Below, piece after piece: positions 1 through 12,990 of a DNA stretch of 64,000 nucleotides (positions are counted from its first letter, which is position 1; each line of letters starts with the position of its first letter). Where the stretch lies: assembly GCF_043641665.1 (NCBI RefSeq), contig NC_092196.1, positions 2,887,369 to 2,951,368 of the forward strand, given 5' to 3'. The DNA is from Enoplosus armatus. Its lineage: Eukaryota > Chordata > Actinopteri > Centrarchiformes > Enoplosidae. The notes below the pieces were generated by a model that was given only the letters and a program-made list of their open reading frames with translations, searched no databases and was not told the DNA's origin. The position numbers and the translations under genes were made by a program.

Positions 1-735
1 ACACATTTCATGCTGCCAATGTCACATGGCTTGTGAACAAACTGCTCCTATAACATGAATCCAAATACAATCACAGGTTGAGCAAACAAAAAGCCATTGC
101 ATTTAACCAGGTTTTACAGCTGGAGTCTCTTGGACCCCAAACAGCAACGAAGTATCGAGCTGGTCGAGACCACGGTCTAATTGACCATAAGGGCATTTGA
201 GGTTGATTCCGTCTCCCACTGGTCGTAACGTTAATGCTAGTGTTTCTGGTTTCTCATTACCCCCAATGGCTCTTCCTCCCTGCAGAGCCTAAACGTACTG
301 GAGCTGATCTGAGAACATACCGATTCTGTCTCCCCCCCCCCAAAATACAGTAGAAAATATGTAAAATACGACGACCTTTTACGAGCTGTCTTTTGTTACT
401 TCCTGTTTATTTTCAATCTATTTCCGTTTTCCCGGCATCTTGTAACTAATGATCCATTATCCAGAGGGGTACAGGCTAGAATTTTAACTCTACAGCCCCC
501 CCCCCAAAAAAAACCATTCAGATTCATCAACAAATTTTAATCACACAGAAATGTTTTTTATTCATTTATTCCGATGTTACTTTTCACAGTAGCAACAGTA
601 AAACAAGAATTTTCCTCCTCTGAACAGCGTTGGACAACAGAGGGACGTTAATGCTCACACACACACACATACACACACATACACGCACACAGACAGACAC
701 ACGGACACAGTTCCACCTTATGATTAGTAGCTCTG
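1..735. other. Downstream flank of pyya, no gene seen
   Basis: Contains short C runs and a CA-rich tract (657-710). No exon could be supported. Confidence 0.6.
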
Positions 736-754
736 ATCTCATATATATATTTTT

Positions 755-760
755 TTTATT
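755..760 (-). terminator. pyya: Polyadenylation signal of pyya
   Basis: AATAAA on the minus strand, about 235 nt after the stop codon. A second AATAAA lies further down, around 555-565. The 3'UTR between stop and signal is rich in purine/pyrimidine runs. Confidence 0.55.
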
Positions 761-993
761 TCAATAATAAATTATGTACAGTTGTGTGGTAATGAGAGAG
801 GCAGCGACGAGAGAGACGGAGAGAGCTTGTGTTCCGATCAGTGATGGTCATTGGTTTGGGGTCGGGGGGGAGGGAGGGGTGTTCAGGGGTCAGAGGTGAG
901 AGGCACATGTCGGCCCCTCCAGGTGCATCGTGGGATGCCCCCAGAGGGAATGCCCGATGAGGAGGGAGGCAGGGGTTGGAGGGGGGGGCGGAG

Positions 994-2012
994 TCACCAC
1001 ATGTAGGAGTCGTCGTATCTGTGGAGGAACACGAGGGAGAAGGAACGAGGATTAGCATTCACGCCATGTACGTTCATTACAGGTCACATGACTCGTGCTG
1101 CTGCTGTGTGTGCGGGTCTTTGCCTTGATCTCTGGTCTCTGTTGCTGTCGCCGCCAAACAGCAGCTCTGCGACCACGTCCTCCTGAGCCGAACGTTTTCC
1201 GTACCTGTAAGGGGGGGGGGGGGGGGGGGGGAGCGGTGTTTTAGCCATGCTATATTTCAAGATGGACTGCCATGAAATTTGGTACAGAAGATGAATCCTA
1301 CTGACTTTGGTGATCCCCCTCGCTTCGTCCACCAGTTTCGTCCTGTCTCACTCATCCAGTGAAATATGTTGCACATTCAACGTCCCCGGAGGGCGAATCC
1401 TAATGACTTTGGTGATTCTCCGTTCCTCTAGCGACCACCGTGGGGTTGGCATTTGTAATTTTACGTGAAACGGCTCAACCTCGCCATTGGAATGGACTGC
1501 CAAGGAACTTGGCATGAACATTCATGCCCCCCCCCCCACCCTCAGGATGAATTGTAATAACTTCCACCTAGCACCGCTTTTTTTTTTGAAGCCCAGATGC
1601 TGAAGATATCATTTAGAATTCCCTCATGGTCCATTTGCATATGCTATCCAGCATTTCCCATAATGCAATTAGACACCATCTTTGCCTGCGTGGTAATTGG
1701 CCATCATCTGTGCAACTCCACACCTCCAGTTTGTAACGCACGTTTTGAACTGGTAGACGACTAATAAACTGACCTTTATCCGTTAAAGAAAACACTTCCA
1801 CTTCAAACCAACAAGCCCTGGGTTGAGGCGCTGGTTTTCAAAAATCCAGACGTCCCTGCCCGTAACACATTGCCTCCTGTCCCGAAGAGGACACACCTTC
1901 GGCTTTGGTTTGGTTTGGTTTTTGCCTTCTCGTCTGTCTGTCTGCCTTTTAATAAATTGGTTCACTTCCACCCCCTTTGTTCCAAATGCTTTAATTTCAC
2001 AGCCAGATTCAG

Positions 2013-2063
<51 letters not shown>

Positions 2064-5049
2064 GTGTCATTTCCAAGTCTGGCTGAGTCTTATCATCCTC
2101 TTGATAAGGGAACCAGGGGTCCAAGTGAGCCGCAAATGTAAAACCACAGAGCCGTTTAACAGAAACTTTACTTGGTAATGTGCGGGCGCTCATCTGTGTG
2201 TGTGTGTGTGTGTGTGTGCGCGCTACTCAACACGACCCCTGCAGCGCGACCTGCAGTTCCTCTGTTTTCCCATCAACCACCTGTTCCACCTCCCCCTGTG
2301 ACCCCAGCACCCAATCTTATGCTTCGTTACACACACACAGGAGGTGTGTGTCTTGCCCTGTAGGAAAGCAATCAAACAGCTTGAGCGCTCCGTCTCAGCT
2401 GTCACACAGTGCTACACATCAGGATGTAAAATGCCCCCCCCCCTCCCCGATAATGGCCCATCTGCACCCATACATCTCCCTGAGTCCCTCTGGTTGGTTC
2501 TGCTCTTTATCCGTCCTACTGTCTTCCCTCGTCTCCCCGTATATATCTGCTTTGTCGGTTCATGTCCTCCCCCTGTCTGACTGTCTTTCTTTCCCAGTTT
2601 GCGCTTCACCTGTATTACCATTACGTCACAAGTCACAATAACACCACTTACTGAAGATGTTTCCAGAATCCTCAAGGTACTTTCTAACCAATCTGCGTGA
2701 AAAAAATATTCCGTAAGTTGCACTTCCTGTCCAGGTAGCCAGAACTGACATACGTCCGTGCTCTTTTTGTAAAACACGGGCAAAATCGTATTCATGTAAC
2801 CTGATGTTTTGCATGGAAAATTGAACATTTTGGAAAGTAACGTCAATACGTACCAAATACAACTGATTGAAATTGTTCATTTTGGTCCACGTTGTACATA
2901 TTGAGCAAGCATCCATCTTTGTTTATTAGGATTAGGAGAAGTAACTTTTTCTTAGGTTTTTTTTATCGCGTCACATTGTTTTCATTCAGACGGGTAGACG
3001 AGTCTTTTTTATAGTTAGCTGCAGATTCTATTTAAATTCGGAGCACTGCTTTCAAGACATTTTCTCTTCAAACAACCAATGGCGTAAAAAAATAACTCAG
3101 AGCGCTGTCGCTATTTTCTTTATAAATAGTACCGTGTCACATAGCTCTTTTCCAGGAAAAGTCCTGCAACGACTGGGCAGAGTGAAAGCAGCTGAAGTGT
3201 GAGTTGAAGGTTGGAGCACTGAAAGTGTCGCAATCAGTTGAAATTCTGAATCCCGGTCAAATAATACTGGGTGAAAAACTACTTGAAATCAGCCTAAAAA
3301 ATGAACAAATTGTAAACTGAAGAATGTAAACTCCCCCAGATTGCTCAACCCTCCACCCCCCGCCCCTCCAAACCTCTGTATATAGTTATGAACCAAAGGC
3401 TCCTGACTGCCAGGATCCATCAGTCTTATCTGGAGCACACAGCCATCACGTTCCCCAGCATATAATTGATGCAGCAAAACTTCCACATAACCATTAGTTA
3501 CCTTAATCATGTATGACATGTCATCCTCTGCAGCTCTCCGGTGAAGCGCAAAAACGCTTAACTCGGATTAAATTGACTCTCCGCGGCACTGGGCGTCTTC
3601 TTTAAACCAAGTATCGAAATATCAACGGTCTATTTGGCTTTCATGAATAAGGGCAGATCAGCTCGCAAGCCGGACTGCTTCAAATCAGAAAATATGCCAT
3701 CCGACAATCTCGTACCGGGGACTTCTATACCTGAGAGCGGCAGGCCCCCGCTAACTGGATTTGGGGGTCTTTCTTGGGCCCATCTGTGCCGATTTTATTG
3801 CTCTGGTCCCGTTGATTTGGAGGCCTGGAGGTTTTGGAGAGTGGCCGGTAATTGAATCTAGAGCTGCCGTTGCGTGCGGGCGAAGGGTTAGGTTGTGGGG
3901 AGGGGGGGGGCATCACACATCAACAGAGCTCCAGGCTTAAGTAGGAGTGGGAAACTCGGTCTCTATAATGACTCGAATCAAACAAAATGATATCTGGACT
4001 AACGGGAAGCAGCAAAAAAAAAAAGGGCTAACTCAGTCCAGCTGCTGTTCCACTTACCTACCTTCTTCTATCTTTAAGAGGGCCCTCCATAGCCTTAAGA
4101 TTTCTCCTTGGGGACTGTATGAAAATGATTAGGGAGGGAGGGAAACTGGAGAGGGTCTTGTCATCTTTCTTTTGGCTAAAGAGAGGGTGGTCTGACTTTT
4201 TAGGGAGAGCAGGGGAGGGACCCAGATTTATATTTCGTTTCCGCATTCCCCTGTCAAATTTGTCGGGGAGGCAAAATTGGTTGCCACGGGTCATAAAAGT
4301 GTACTCATTCATATATATATATTAGTCATTTACTCTAAACTAAATAAAAAGTGCCTGGAATATTCACCATTTTTGCTATGCTTCGCCATTCATTTCACCT
4401 GTGATATGTGCTACGGGTGGCTATTTTGAAAATGATTATTCAGTTCAGATGTTGGGGTCTACAACGGGCACGCTATTTTAAATGTGCTGCTTTCCTTGGT
4501 TTGGTTTTTCTTGGTAAGCCAAAAACATCTGGAGGGTCAAAAGAAACGTTCAGTAATGTTTGGGCCGTGCTTGACTGAAAATATTGTAGTATGATGATAT
4601 AATTATATAATAAAACATTAACTGTAGATTCACCCCTCCTCCCCACCTCAATCATTTTCAGACAGTCCCTAATGTAAACCTAACCTGAGAGCTACGCCCT
4701 TTTAAAGGCAGTCTCCTCACATTTGGACGCCCCCCCCCCCCAGTGCTCGTGAGGTCATTGGGCTGTCCAAAATGCAGAAAAACAAGGGCAAACAAAAAAA
4801 ATGTGTGTACACGCCACAAACACCCGTGGCACGGGCTGCATACGTAGGTGTGTGTACGTACCTCTGCCTGGTGATCAGGTTGATGTAGTGTCTCAGGGCG
4901 GTGTAGTACTTGGCCAGCTCCTCGGGCGGGGCGTCTTCACCGGGGTTCTCAGGTTTGGGGGGGTAGGCGTCGGCCAGCGTCCCCAGACACACCAGCACGC
5001 ACAGCACTGCGGCCACCAGCACCGTCCACGGCTTCAGCATCACGGCCAT
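994..5049 (-). CDS. pyya: Peptide YY precursor (PYYa type), 3 coding exons
   Basis: Precursor of a secreted, C-terminally amidated gut/brain hormone of the NPY family that acts on Y-type G-protein-coupled receptors. Coding exons are 5049-4862 (188 nt), 1204-1124 (81 nt) and 1018-994 (25 nt), giving 97 aa; the 188 and 81 nt sizes match the NPY/PYY family as I know it. Residues 1-28 are a signal peptide that runs from [10 protein letters not shown] to a small residue before the mature start [17 protein letters not shown]. The mature peptide ends LITRQRY and is followed by Gly (amide donor) and the Lys-Arg cleavage site. The C-flanking peptide ends [15 protein letters not shown] rather than YPTKP/YPSKP at the N terminus favours PYYa over NPY. 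The ATG follows the exon-2 acceptor directly (CTACAG/ATG). The last intron seems to start with GC instead of GT. Identification is very secure; the paralogue label is slightly less so. Confidence 0.96.
1211..1231 (+). repeat. Poly-G run next to a splice acceptor
   Basis: 21 consecutive G (C on the pyya sense strand) end four bases before the exon-3 acceptor of pyya and form its polypyrimidine tract. Confidence 0.9.
1240..1600. repeat. Dispersed family R fragment in pyya intron 3/2 region
   Basis: Contains GACTGCCATGAAATTTGGTA, CCTACTGACTTTGGTGATCC and CAGGATGAATTGTAATAACTT, a recurrent fish repeat also found at about 10.1, 26.4-26.8 and 32.2-32.7 kb. It lies in the intron between the second and third coding-exon blocks of pyya (1205-4861). 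Confidence 0.55.
2014..2060 (+). repeat. (TG)n microsatellite, pyya intron
   Basis: About 23 uninterrupted TG units. A second, shorter TG tract lies at about 2194-2219. Confidence 0.95.
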
Positions 5050-6950
5050 CTGTAGCGGGGCAGTGTATATTCTTTTTATTGATGGTCGATTGTGGTAATG
5101 TGTGTGTCTCACTCTCATTTTCAATTGTTTAAATGGTCTCATCACATACGCTTGATTGAGTTAATCCCATGACACCGCAGCAAATTCTAAAAGGAAACTG
5201 AGAGTGATGGAGGAATGGGGGAGGGGGCACGTTGGCCGACGAGCAAATGAATAAAGGCCATTATCATTGTTATTATTATTAAGACTACTACTAATGTATG
5301 CATGTTCAGAAATTAAATATTAGTCGCTTGCTAAAACCTTAGTTGCGGGTCTTGCGGGACAGAGTGCAGAGTGGCCAACCCCGTTCGGGTAAAGGTTTCT
5401 GGGGAGGGCAGGAGGCAATAAAACCCACCAGTTGTGGAGACACGTCTCCAAAACAACAAAAACACGCGACGCCCAGTTGAAAAATCAACTAAAAGAGAGT
5501 CCCACGCTCACTGGGCTCATTAAAAACACACAAAAAAAAAACTGAAATAAAATAAAAGCTTTCAACCTTGACAGTGGGTCATAGAAGCGCACCACAGTTC
5601 ACAAAACCACGGCTATGAACTGCACCTCTATGCCCCATGGCTCTCGGTCCTTTGCACCATTTGATCATTTGCTAAGATGCTTATTTGCCGGCTATTTTTG
5701 CCCTAGCCATTTAACTTCATTACCAGCCGGGACAGGTTGAGATCAAAATGGAGGCAGAGTTTGAAGAGGGTCGGAAGCATAGACGTATAAAGACGACTGG
5801 ACATAGCGTCGGAGGCAGGGGACCCGTTCATTCCCATATCAAGTCGCATCTAAGTGGCGCGCGAAGCCAAACAAAGTCGGCTTCCGAGTACAAAATGACC
5901 CGGATCATCCGCGTTAAAGCACTCGTCAGGAAAAACAACTCGGCTATTAGTGAATTTCCACAACATTCCTTTCGGACACAATCGTTTAAGGGCTGCATTG
6001 AATGCACCGGTACCGGGTAAGTTGAGGAACCTAGAAAAAAAAAAATTTATTCACTGATTTGTAATTACAAGGCGCGGCCACTGTGTCAAATTGGCTTCAA
6101 AGCCCGGCGCACTTCCTGGGGGGCTTGGTAGGAAGTAGGCAAGGGGCCATAGCCGACTCTCGGAGCCTAATAATGCAGTGGTGACTACCGAGTATCCTAC
6201 TTGTGGGTCGGAAGGTCAACACGTTGGTGTGCCCCCATGGTCTCTATTTGAATCTAATTCATTTTGATGTAGTTTGGTGGCTAAAGTAGACGGCCAGCGA
6301 TGAAACCGCAGCCTATTTGAAGTGGGACAGCTGAATGACGTCCATCACTTCAGCAGTTTGACTACTTAATATTTGCACTTGCGCAGAATCTATATGCAGT
6401 GTGTCTTGCATTACTCTTAGTGCACTTTGCAGCATCCTGCAAGCTACACCCTCTAGATCGGGCGGATGTAGGACCGGGGCCCGTTCAGCCCAGCCCCCCC
6501 AAACGGTACCAGCCTACCGGGAAATAATAGCAACAATTATGGAATGGTTTCCACTTCTACTTGAAATAAAAAAAAAACTCTAAATATATTGCTTACCTTA
6601 TGCCTAGTTTTTTTTTTTACTTTAGTTATCTGCCTTGGAATAACAAGGCTGAGTGAACCCCCCCCTCCTATTATTTTAACCCACAGGAGATAGCTGATCC
6701 AAGTCCAGTCATAAAGAGCAACAGGTCCACTTTTTCCGCCCTCCTATCCGCTCCAAAGCGCTCTTACGACCATCCCCACTCTTCTATACATTACTTATTC
6801 CTACTGCTGCTGCCCCCCCCCCAGCCTGAAAAAGAGCGCCGCAAAGGTCTGCGCTAATGTCGTGCCAAAATGAAACAAGAAGAAGCGGCGCTGTCTGCGG
6901 TGCTGAACGCACCACGCACCAAAGGGGTCTGCTGTTCGCTCCAAAACAAT

Positions 6951-6987
6951 ACCCCCCCCCCCCCCCCCCCCAAACCCCCCCCCCCCC
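6951..6987 (+). repeat. Poly-C tract, nearly pure
   Basis: Two long C runs split by AAA, in pyya intron 1. Similar long C or G runs are at about 7267-7283, 11626-11640, 15588-15604, 20306-20323 and 38998-39016. Confidence 0.9.
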
Positions 6988-7220
6988 ACATCTAACCATT
7001 GTGTTAAACCGCTGTCACATATCGAGGCTTTTCCTTCTTTTTGCTAAGTTTTGCTCAAGTTTCTTAAGTTGCGCGTCTTAACGCGCGTTTCCTTTCATGC
7101 GCAAAAGTCGAATCGGGCTCAGAAAAGTTGAAAATGACATTAAATAATCACATTATTATCTGCATGCAAACAAACAAACAAACATTTTGATGCAAATGAA
7201 TGAGAGGCGCGAGGACTTAC

Positions 7221-7365
7221 TTTGAGAGGACTCTGGAGGTCGCAGGTAGTAGTCGGAGCCACAAGTGGGGGGGGGGGGGGGGGTTTCTGACGGCTGCAGG
7301 GGTCTCGGCGGCTCTTCTTCGCTCCTCTTGGCTCGGTTCGGGCTCGGCGGGGTCGCTGGCACCTT
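7221..7365 (-). other. pyya: 5' untranslated first exon of pyya
   Basis: NPY-family genes begin with a non-coding exon. Here a strong donor (AAA/GTAAGT, intron starting at 7220) ends a GC-rich exon whose 5' end is set by a TATA box about 28 bp upstream. The intron to the ATG exon is about 2.17 kb. The exon contains an 18-nt pure G run near 7267-7283 on the plus strand (C on the sense strand). The transcription start is inferred from TATA spacing only. Confidence 0.7.
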
Positions 7366-7391
7366 GGTTTTCACAACTCCGGCGGCGGCGG

Positions 7392-7399
7392 TTTATATA
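7392..7399 (-). promoter_or_regulatory. pyya: TATA box of pyya
   Basis: The minus strand reads CTATATAAAC in a GC-rich, CpG-containing setting (GCCGCC repeats just downstream), about 30 bp before the likely start of the 5'UTR exon. It is the only clear core-promoter element between the first exon and the gene-poor DNA beyond it. Confidence 0.65.
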
Positions 7400-7512
7400 G
7401 TACGGCGGCACCGGAGGAGGGGAGGGGTTACAGGCTCACCGCGCGCGAGCGAGAGCGCGTGTGAAGCCAAAAAAAAAAAAAAGGGAAAAAAAAGGCCGAA
7501 TGCGTCAGATGG

Positions 7513-7535
7513 TGATGATGATGATGATGATGATG
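7513..7535 (+). repeat. (GAT)n trinucleotide repeat near the pyya promoter
   Basis: About seven GAT units roughly 115 bp upstream of the TATA box, preceded by two A runs (7469-7492). Confidence 0.85.
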
Positions 7536-8801
7536 GAGACATTACTAACTCGCCGGTCACGCAGTCATTCTTGTGTTTTTTTTTGTTAAAAGATGACATT
7601 TCCTTTTTTTATTTACTGTGACTGTGGTTTTCCGTCTGCTTCCTCCAGACAGCCTAAACCCAAACTGGGTCCGGGCCATCATCACCCACCCTTGCCGAAT
7701 TGTCCTACACAGCAAGCCTGCAGGTTCCTGCCACCCCTGACTTGACCTATGACCTCCGTAATAACAGAGGAGAAAGCGCAAAGCCTGCATGACAAATCAA
7801 TGAAGATGAGATGGCGTGCTTTTGGGGCAGCAACTGTGTGGAGTGAACTGTTGCCATGTGTTTGCATGATCGGCCGGACTGTCTTTGTTTTTTATGAGAA
7901 AGTTCATGTACATTTCACTGGTATGTGGAGACAATGAGCCACTGGATGTGGTGCCTGATCGAGGATATACTGAGTTGATAACTGTGTTGAGGTTACGTCT
8001 ATTTTCTCTGTCACACTCCAAATTCAACAGGGTGAGCCGAGCCGGTCTGGTTCCAGCCACAAGGCGGAGCTCTGGTCTCTATCAGAGCTTCCACGCACAA
8101 ACATACCATAATGTTTTCACGCGTCACGCTGCTCCCATCCAGCCTCGGAGGAGGTGCAGCCCTGAAGCCCCGAATCCGTGATGTTCACCTGGTTGGCGCA
8201 TGTAGTGCACTTCCACTCCACCTCCATAACGTCAGTTGACCTCAAAGTGCGCCGAGGGACATGGGCTTGGTCTCCCATAGAGCACGGGGCCGGGAGGGAT
8301 ATCCAGTTGAGGATCTGAGCCTGAGGGTCCGGGAGTCATTCAAGGTGGGTTGCAAGGCATCCCTCCCAACTGGCCGGCCCTCTCCTGAGGGTCTGGGCTG
8401 TATTGCTGGTGAAGAACAACCCTGTTTGGCCGCTTAGCTTACATACTTGGACAAGTGACACGGAGGTCATATTTAGTGGAGGGGTTTAAAAATGGAGAAA
8501 CAGTGGAGAATAAAAAGACAGCAATAAAACCCTCCTGTCCCGGCCCCCTCTTTGGATCCAGGGTGCTCCCATCTGATGCCTCCACCTCTTCGCTTCACCT
8601 CAGTACATTTTTTTAGTTTGTTTTTTAGTTGTCTTTCTCTAAGTTCCTTTCTTTACTTCCACTCGCACACACACACTACTTCGAATGGCATATAATGGAA
8701 AACAATGCCATGCAATGCAATGTGCGCGGTGTTCTTGCATTGCAGAATAAATGACGTGGAAAGGCTCTGCTGTAAGTGTGACAGTAAATACACACCAAAC
8801 A

Positions 8802-8821
8802 CTGCAGCAGCAGCAGCAGCA
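8802..8821 (+). repeat. (CAG)n, about six units
   Basis: Short CAG tract in intergenic DNA; no coding frame around it is supported. Confidence 0.85.
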
Positions 8822-9384
8822 GGGAGGAGGGTCCCGCCCTGAAGATTCACCCCATTTACACAAATTCTTCAATTGGAATTGTCACTGGTGGGAAATTTAG
8901 CATTTTGGTGCACAGGAAGTGGCAAATCACGCACAGCAAAATAAAAAACCTATACTGAACGAGGCCCATGACGCCCACGATGAAGGCCCATAGCCCATAA
9001 TAATCCAGTTTCAGAAAAAACATAGTAAAAAGCACTGTACAAGCAAGTTTTATGTAGGAACCATTCACTTCCACCCCTCTAACCACAAGACAACTGCAGA
9101 AAGTTCTTCAACTTCACTGTCCAAACTTCACAACTGTGTTTAAAGTCTGACTCCATATATATAATTATATATACTGTATGTATGTATATGTATGTATATA
9201 TAGTTATTCTCTATCAGTGCTGAAGTAGGCCAGAAAGTCCAGATAGTTCCGCTTGGTTCGTTGTTGGTTTGAATCCCGTCTGCAATTTTCCATACACTTC
9301 CATACATACATTCCTCAAAAGAAATTTAAAAAAGACAGAAGTAAGTCAACTATTTCAGGTTTCGGGTGTAACTGACATCACAAT

Positions 9385-9765
9385 CCAATGAAATAACACT
9401 GTGCACAAGGAAGAGGACTCAATAGCACGACTCAGACACAAATGGGTGAGGGTTGGGGTAAGCAGTCAAACCAGGCAGATCAATCGGACAGGGAGCAGGC
9501 AGAGGCGTAATCAGGGACAAGGTAAGTCAAAAACCGAAAAAAACAAAACACAGACCACGAGGAAGATTGCTGGAACGTTGAGGGACAGGTGAAACTAAAT
9601 CACCTGCCCCCGCAGGTAATCAGGCTGGCTCCAAACACACGAGGGCAGGAAGTGAAGTGTCTGAAAAGACAGGAGAGGCGGGCACTACAAAATAAAACAG
9701 GAAATGCGAGACAAAAAAAAAAGGACAAGACTAACGAAGGGGACGAGGCGTTACACACTGGACGC
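9385..9765. repeat. Dispersed repeat, possible solo LTR-like fragment
   Basis: A purine-rich block with AATAAAACAGGAAATGCGAG near its end and GAAGGGGACGAGGCGTTAC at its edge, of a style common in fish non-autonomous LTR elements (reverse strand). No terminal duplication was confirmed. Confidence 0.35.
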
Positions 9766-10079
9766 TGGAAATTAATGATGCCCCGTCAAACCTTTCCTGA
9801 ACATACATTTTAATCAGCTAGCTTTCCTGACTACTTATGGATCAAAGTTCAAAACCAACCATGTGACATTTTATTTATTTTTTTATTTTTTTTATTTTTT
9901 TTTTATAAAAGATTACAATCAATAAATGACAAAAGCAGCATCTTACAAAGGCAATAGCCAATCATGTGTTGACTGACAGCAAAATACAGCAGTCAGCTCA
10001 CACATTAGCTAACATGCTAAGCTAAAATCCTGGGCCTGAATATGGCCGGCACAGCAGAGCTGTTAGATGGATTGGCCCC

Positions 10080-10275
10080 AAGATTTAGACGTTAGTGGCC
10101 CCCAGGCGAATGAATCCTACTGACTTTGGTGATCCCCTGATGTTTCCTCAAGCGCCGCCATGAGGTTGACATTTTGGATTTGAAGTCAAATGTCTCGACC
10201 AACTATTGGATGGATTGCCATGACATTTGGTGCAAGGCAGCCACTCAGGATGCTCCCCTGTCAGTCAACGTATCA
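10080..10275. repeat. Dispersed family R fragment
   Basis: GAATCCTACTGACTTTGGTG followed by TTGGATGGATTGCCATGACA, the same order as in the other R copies. Confidence 0.55.
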
Positions 10276-10561
10276 TGGGGGGGGCAGATGCAAATAGAAC
10301 ATGAGCTTGCAGAGATTCGTCAGGTTTCCAGCCTAGTAGACCCTTAATCTTGTTCTGTAACTGCTGGGAGTGCAGCTCCTGGGCAGGACTGCTAATGAAG
10401 ACCAAACATCAGTCTTCCATTGGGCATGAGCATACGCTACAAGGGCTAGCATAGTTTCATATCAGGATGCACGTTTCAATAGGAGTGGGGTATCACATAT
10501 CTGCATAATATAACTAATGTGAAGGGTATTCATAATCAAAACCCACCGCTCATTTATTATC

Positions 10562-10564
10562 ACA

Positions 10565-10602
<38 letters not shown>
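10562..10602 (+). repeat. (CA)n microsatellite
   Basis: Twenty or so CA units with one interruption near the start. Confidence 0.95.
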
Positions 10603-10605
<3 letters not shown>

Positions 10606-10943
10606 GGTAGATGTGTAAAACTTGACATATGTAACACAACACCGCTCCAATATCAATAGAGAAAAAAAACCAAAACGCAATCAGATATCAATTTCCACCG
10701 CAAAGCGTGAAATTGAATCATATAGATGTAATTATTGTGCCGGATTAAGACACGGCTTGGAAAGAGAACACATGAATAAAAGTGATGGATAACCCAAAAG
10801 CAAATTTAAAAGTAGTCTGCGGTTTGATTTGATTTCCGTGCTGTGTTTGTATGACGCGATAGTAGCAGCTGCCTGGAAGGTGAGACATGAATCTTTGAAA
10901 AGCTTTGAATTCTTTTCTGCCTCTGTATGAACCTCGCTGCAAG

Positions 10944-10970
10944 CTTACTGGACTTACTGGACTTACTGGA
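10944..10970 (+). repeat. Three tandem 9-bp units
   Basis: CTTACTGGA occurs three times in a row, followed directly by a C-rich run. Confidence 0.7.
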
Positions 10971-11149
10971 CCCCCCCCACCCCCATCCCCCCCGCCCCAT
11001 CAACCATCCATTCATCCAGTGTAAACTCTCTCCTTTGCTGTCTCCTTTTTCCCCTCTGTATCACACACACCGAAAGTCAATAAGAGTAGTACAAACATGT
11101 CAGAGATTAGCTCTCAACCCAAGTGTATTCCCTGAGCAAATAACTGCAC

Positions 11150-11151
<2 letters not shown>

Positions 11152-11198
<47 letters not shown>

Positions 11199-11339
11199 TG
11201 TCCACGTGTGTGCACTAGATGGGGAATGTGGGTGTGTTTGGAGAAGCCAGCTCACCATAGTTCCTTCCACAAATACTTTTACCTGTGATAATGCTTTAGT
11301 AAAAGGGTAATTACTGACTATGGTGCGTGTGTGTGTGCG

Positions 11340-11378
<39 letters not shown>
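11152..11378 (+). repeat. Two (TG)n microsatellites 130 bp apart
   Basis: Tracts at 11152-11195 and 11322-11377; the second has GC interruptions. Confidence 0.95.
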
Positions 11379-11379
<1 letters not shown>

Positions 11380-12835
11380 AGCCACGTTTATTCTGCCAAT
11401 GACTCCTTTTTATTAAGATCCAGCTTTATCTATGAAATGAGACAAATGAAAAAGATGGAACCAGATGTGGTTTCAGTGGCAGTAAAGAGAAGGGAGGTGA
11501 ATGACCTGGAAAATGATACCGAGATGAAAATATACAGAGGCACCTGCAAACATACTGCAAGAGCCCACTGCATGGTGGGTGTAATATTGAGCCTGATGAA
11601 CCTGCTGAAGCCAACTGAATTGACCCCCCCCCCCCCCCCCATAAGCTGATATTGATTCACAAGCTAATGTCGAGTGTTTGCTAATGGTATATAATAATTA
11701 GCGTTAAGGTTAGCTGTCTGCTAATCAATCCTAATTGAAGTTAGCTGTAATCAATATTTTCTTATATTAACAGTGGATCACATGATGAACCCGTGGAGAC
11801 TCATCGCTCACTCTGCAGTCCCACTCAGCTCTGTGGAGCGTTTTGAGATCTTTCAGCTCGTTGTTTTGGTTTCAAGTACCGCGACGTCACTGCCGTGAGT
11901 TGAGTCTCACGGCTCTCATTGCAGCAGCAAGCTAAACCCCCCCCCCCCAAAAAAACAAACTGCTTTTGCTAAGCGGCAGACGGGTAAAGTTAGCAGTGAG
12001 CTTGCGCCGCATTTAGCAGCTATTTAGCAGTAAGTACTGGATTTACATTCAGGTGGTCAACTGTTTGCAAACACGTTAGCCGTATCGACTTTGAAATGCT
12101 GATGTTGTGTTTGCAGCTCGTGCCCGCTGCCCCCAAGTGGCCAAAGTAAGTTATTGCAGGTTTAAAGGTGGCTAGGTCACAATCAAATTTGTGTTTACGC
12201 AATGTCCAGTGACTGCAATATGGTCAATGTGATGCACATCATGCGACTCTAAGGTCATCTAATATAAACATTGTCAACTACCTTTCGCAGTTACTAGCCT
12301 GTGGCTTTTGACCACTAGTAGTGCTATAGGGCAGTGTTTTTATGAGGCAACGTGCTACACATTGCTGCCGCTAGTTTCACACTATTCTGCTGATCAACAG
12401 TTGGTGGCGGTAACGTGCGAAGGGAAGCGCCAGCAAAGGCTCCAGACTGCTAGCAACAATGCATGATTTAAAAGGACACACACAACTAATAACTTTTGTT
12501 TTGTAAGAATACTCCAAGGAGCACCTTTAATGTTAAAATATTCTGTACATATCAAAAAAAGCGGCTTTTTTATTGTAAAGACTGTCTATTTCAAACACCT
12601 TTTCAAGTGATAAAGTGTAATGGCCCTTTGCGCGAGTGCAAGCATAATCATGAAAAAGTACATATTTAATGTTTCGGCGGGCTGCCTATTAATGATTCAA
12701 ACAGGCCGCAGAAAATTGTGAAACTGCAGCTAAAAGTCTCAGAAGCTGATGAACATGGAAATCTTGGGGTAATATTCAATTGTTTATTTACTTATTATCA
12801 TTTTATGACATACGCTGATTTGCTTTCTGGTGGAG

Positions 12836-12990
12836 ATTTAACGTGGTACCACTCACATGTCTGTCCATTAAACGTAAGGCTATCACCAGCAGTTAGCTTA
12901 GCACAAAGACTGGAAACAGCGGGGAAACAGCTAGCCTGGCTCTGTCCAAAAAAAAAAGAAAAATCCACCCACCAGCACCACATGTAAAAA
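12836..12990. repeat. MITE-like family M, partial copy
   Basis: Shares GCTTAGCACAAAGACTGGAA and GGGAAACAGCTAGCCTGGCT with the copies at 25.5 and 63.5 kb. Ends are not preserved. Confidence 0.55.

Noticed and set aside
1783..2193. Open frames over CA/TG repeats, e.g. 136 aa with His-Thr repeats
   Set aside because: They are translations of microsatellites; no homology or splice support. The same holds for frames near 10.5, 11.2, 14.4, 19.0 and 56.4 kb.
6784..7411. Gly- or Pro-rich frames around the pyya 5' exon
   Set aside because: Caused by long G/C runs in the 5'UTR exon and intron.
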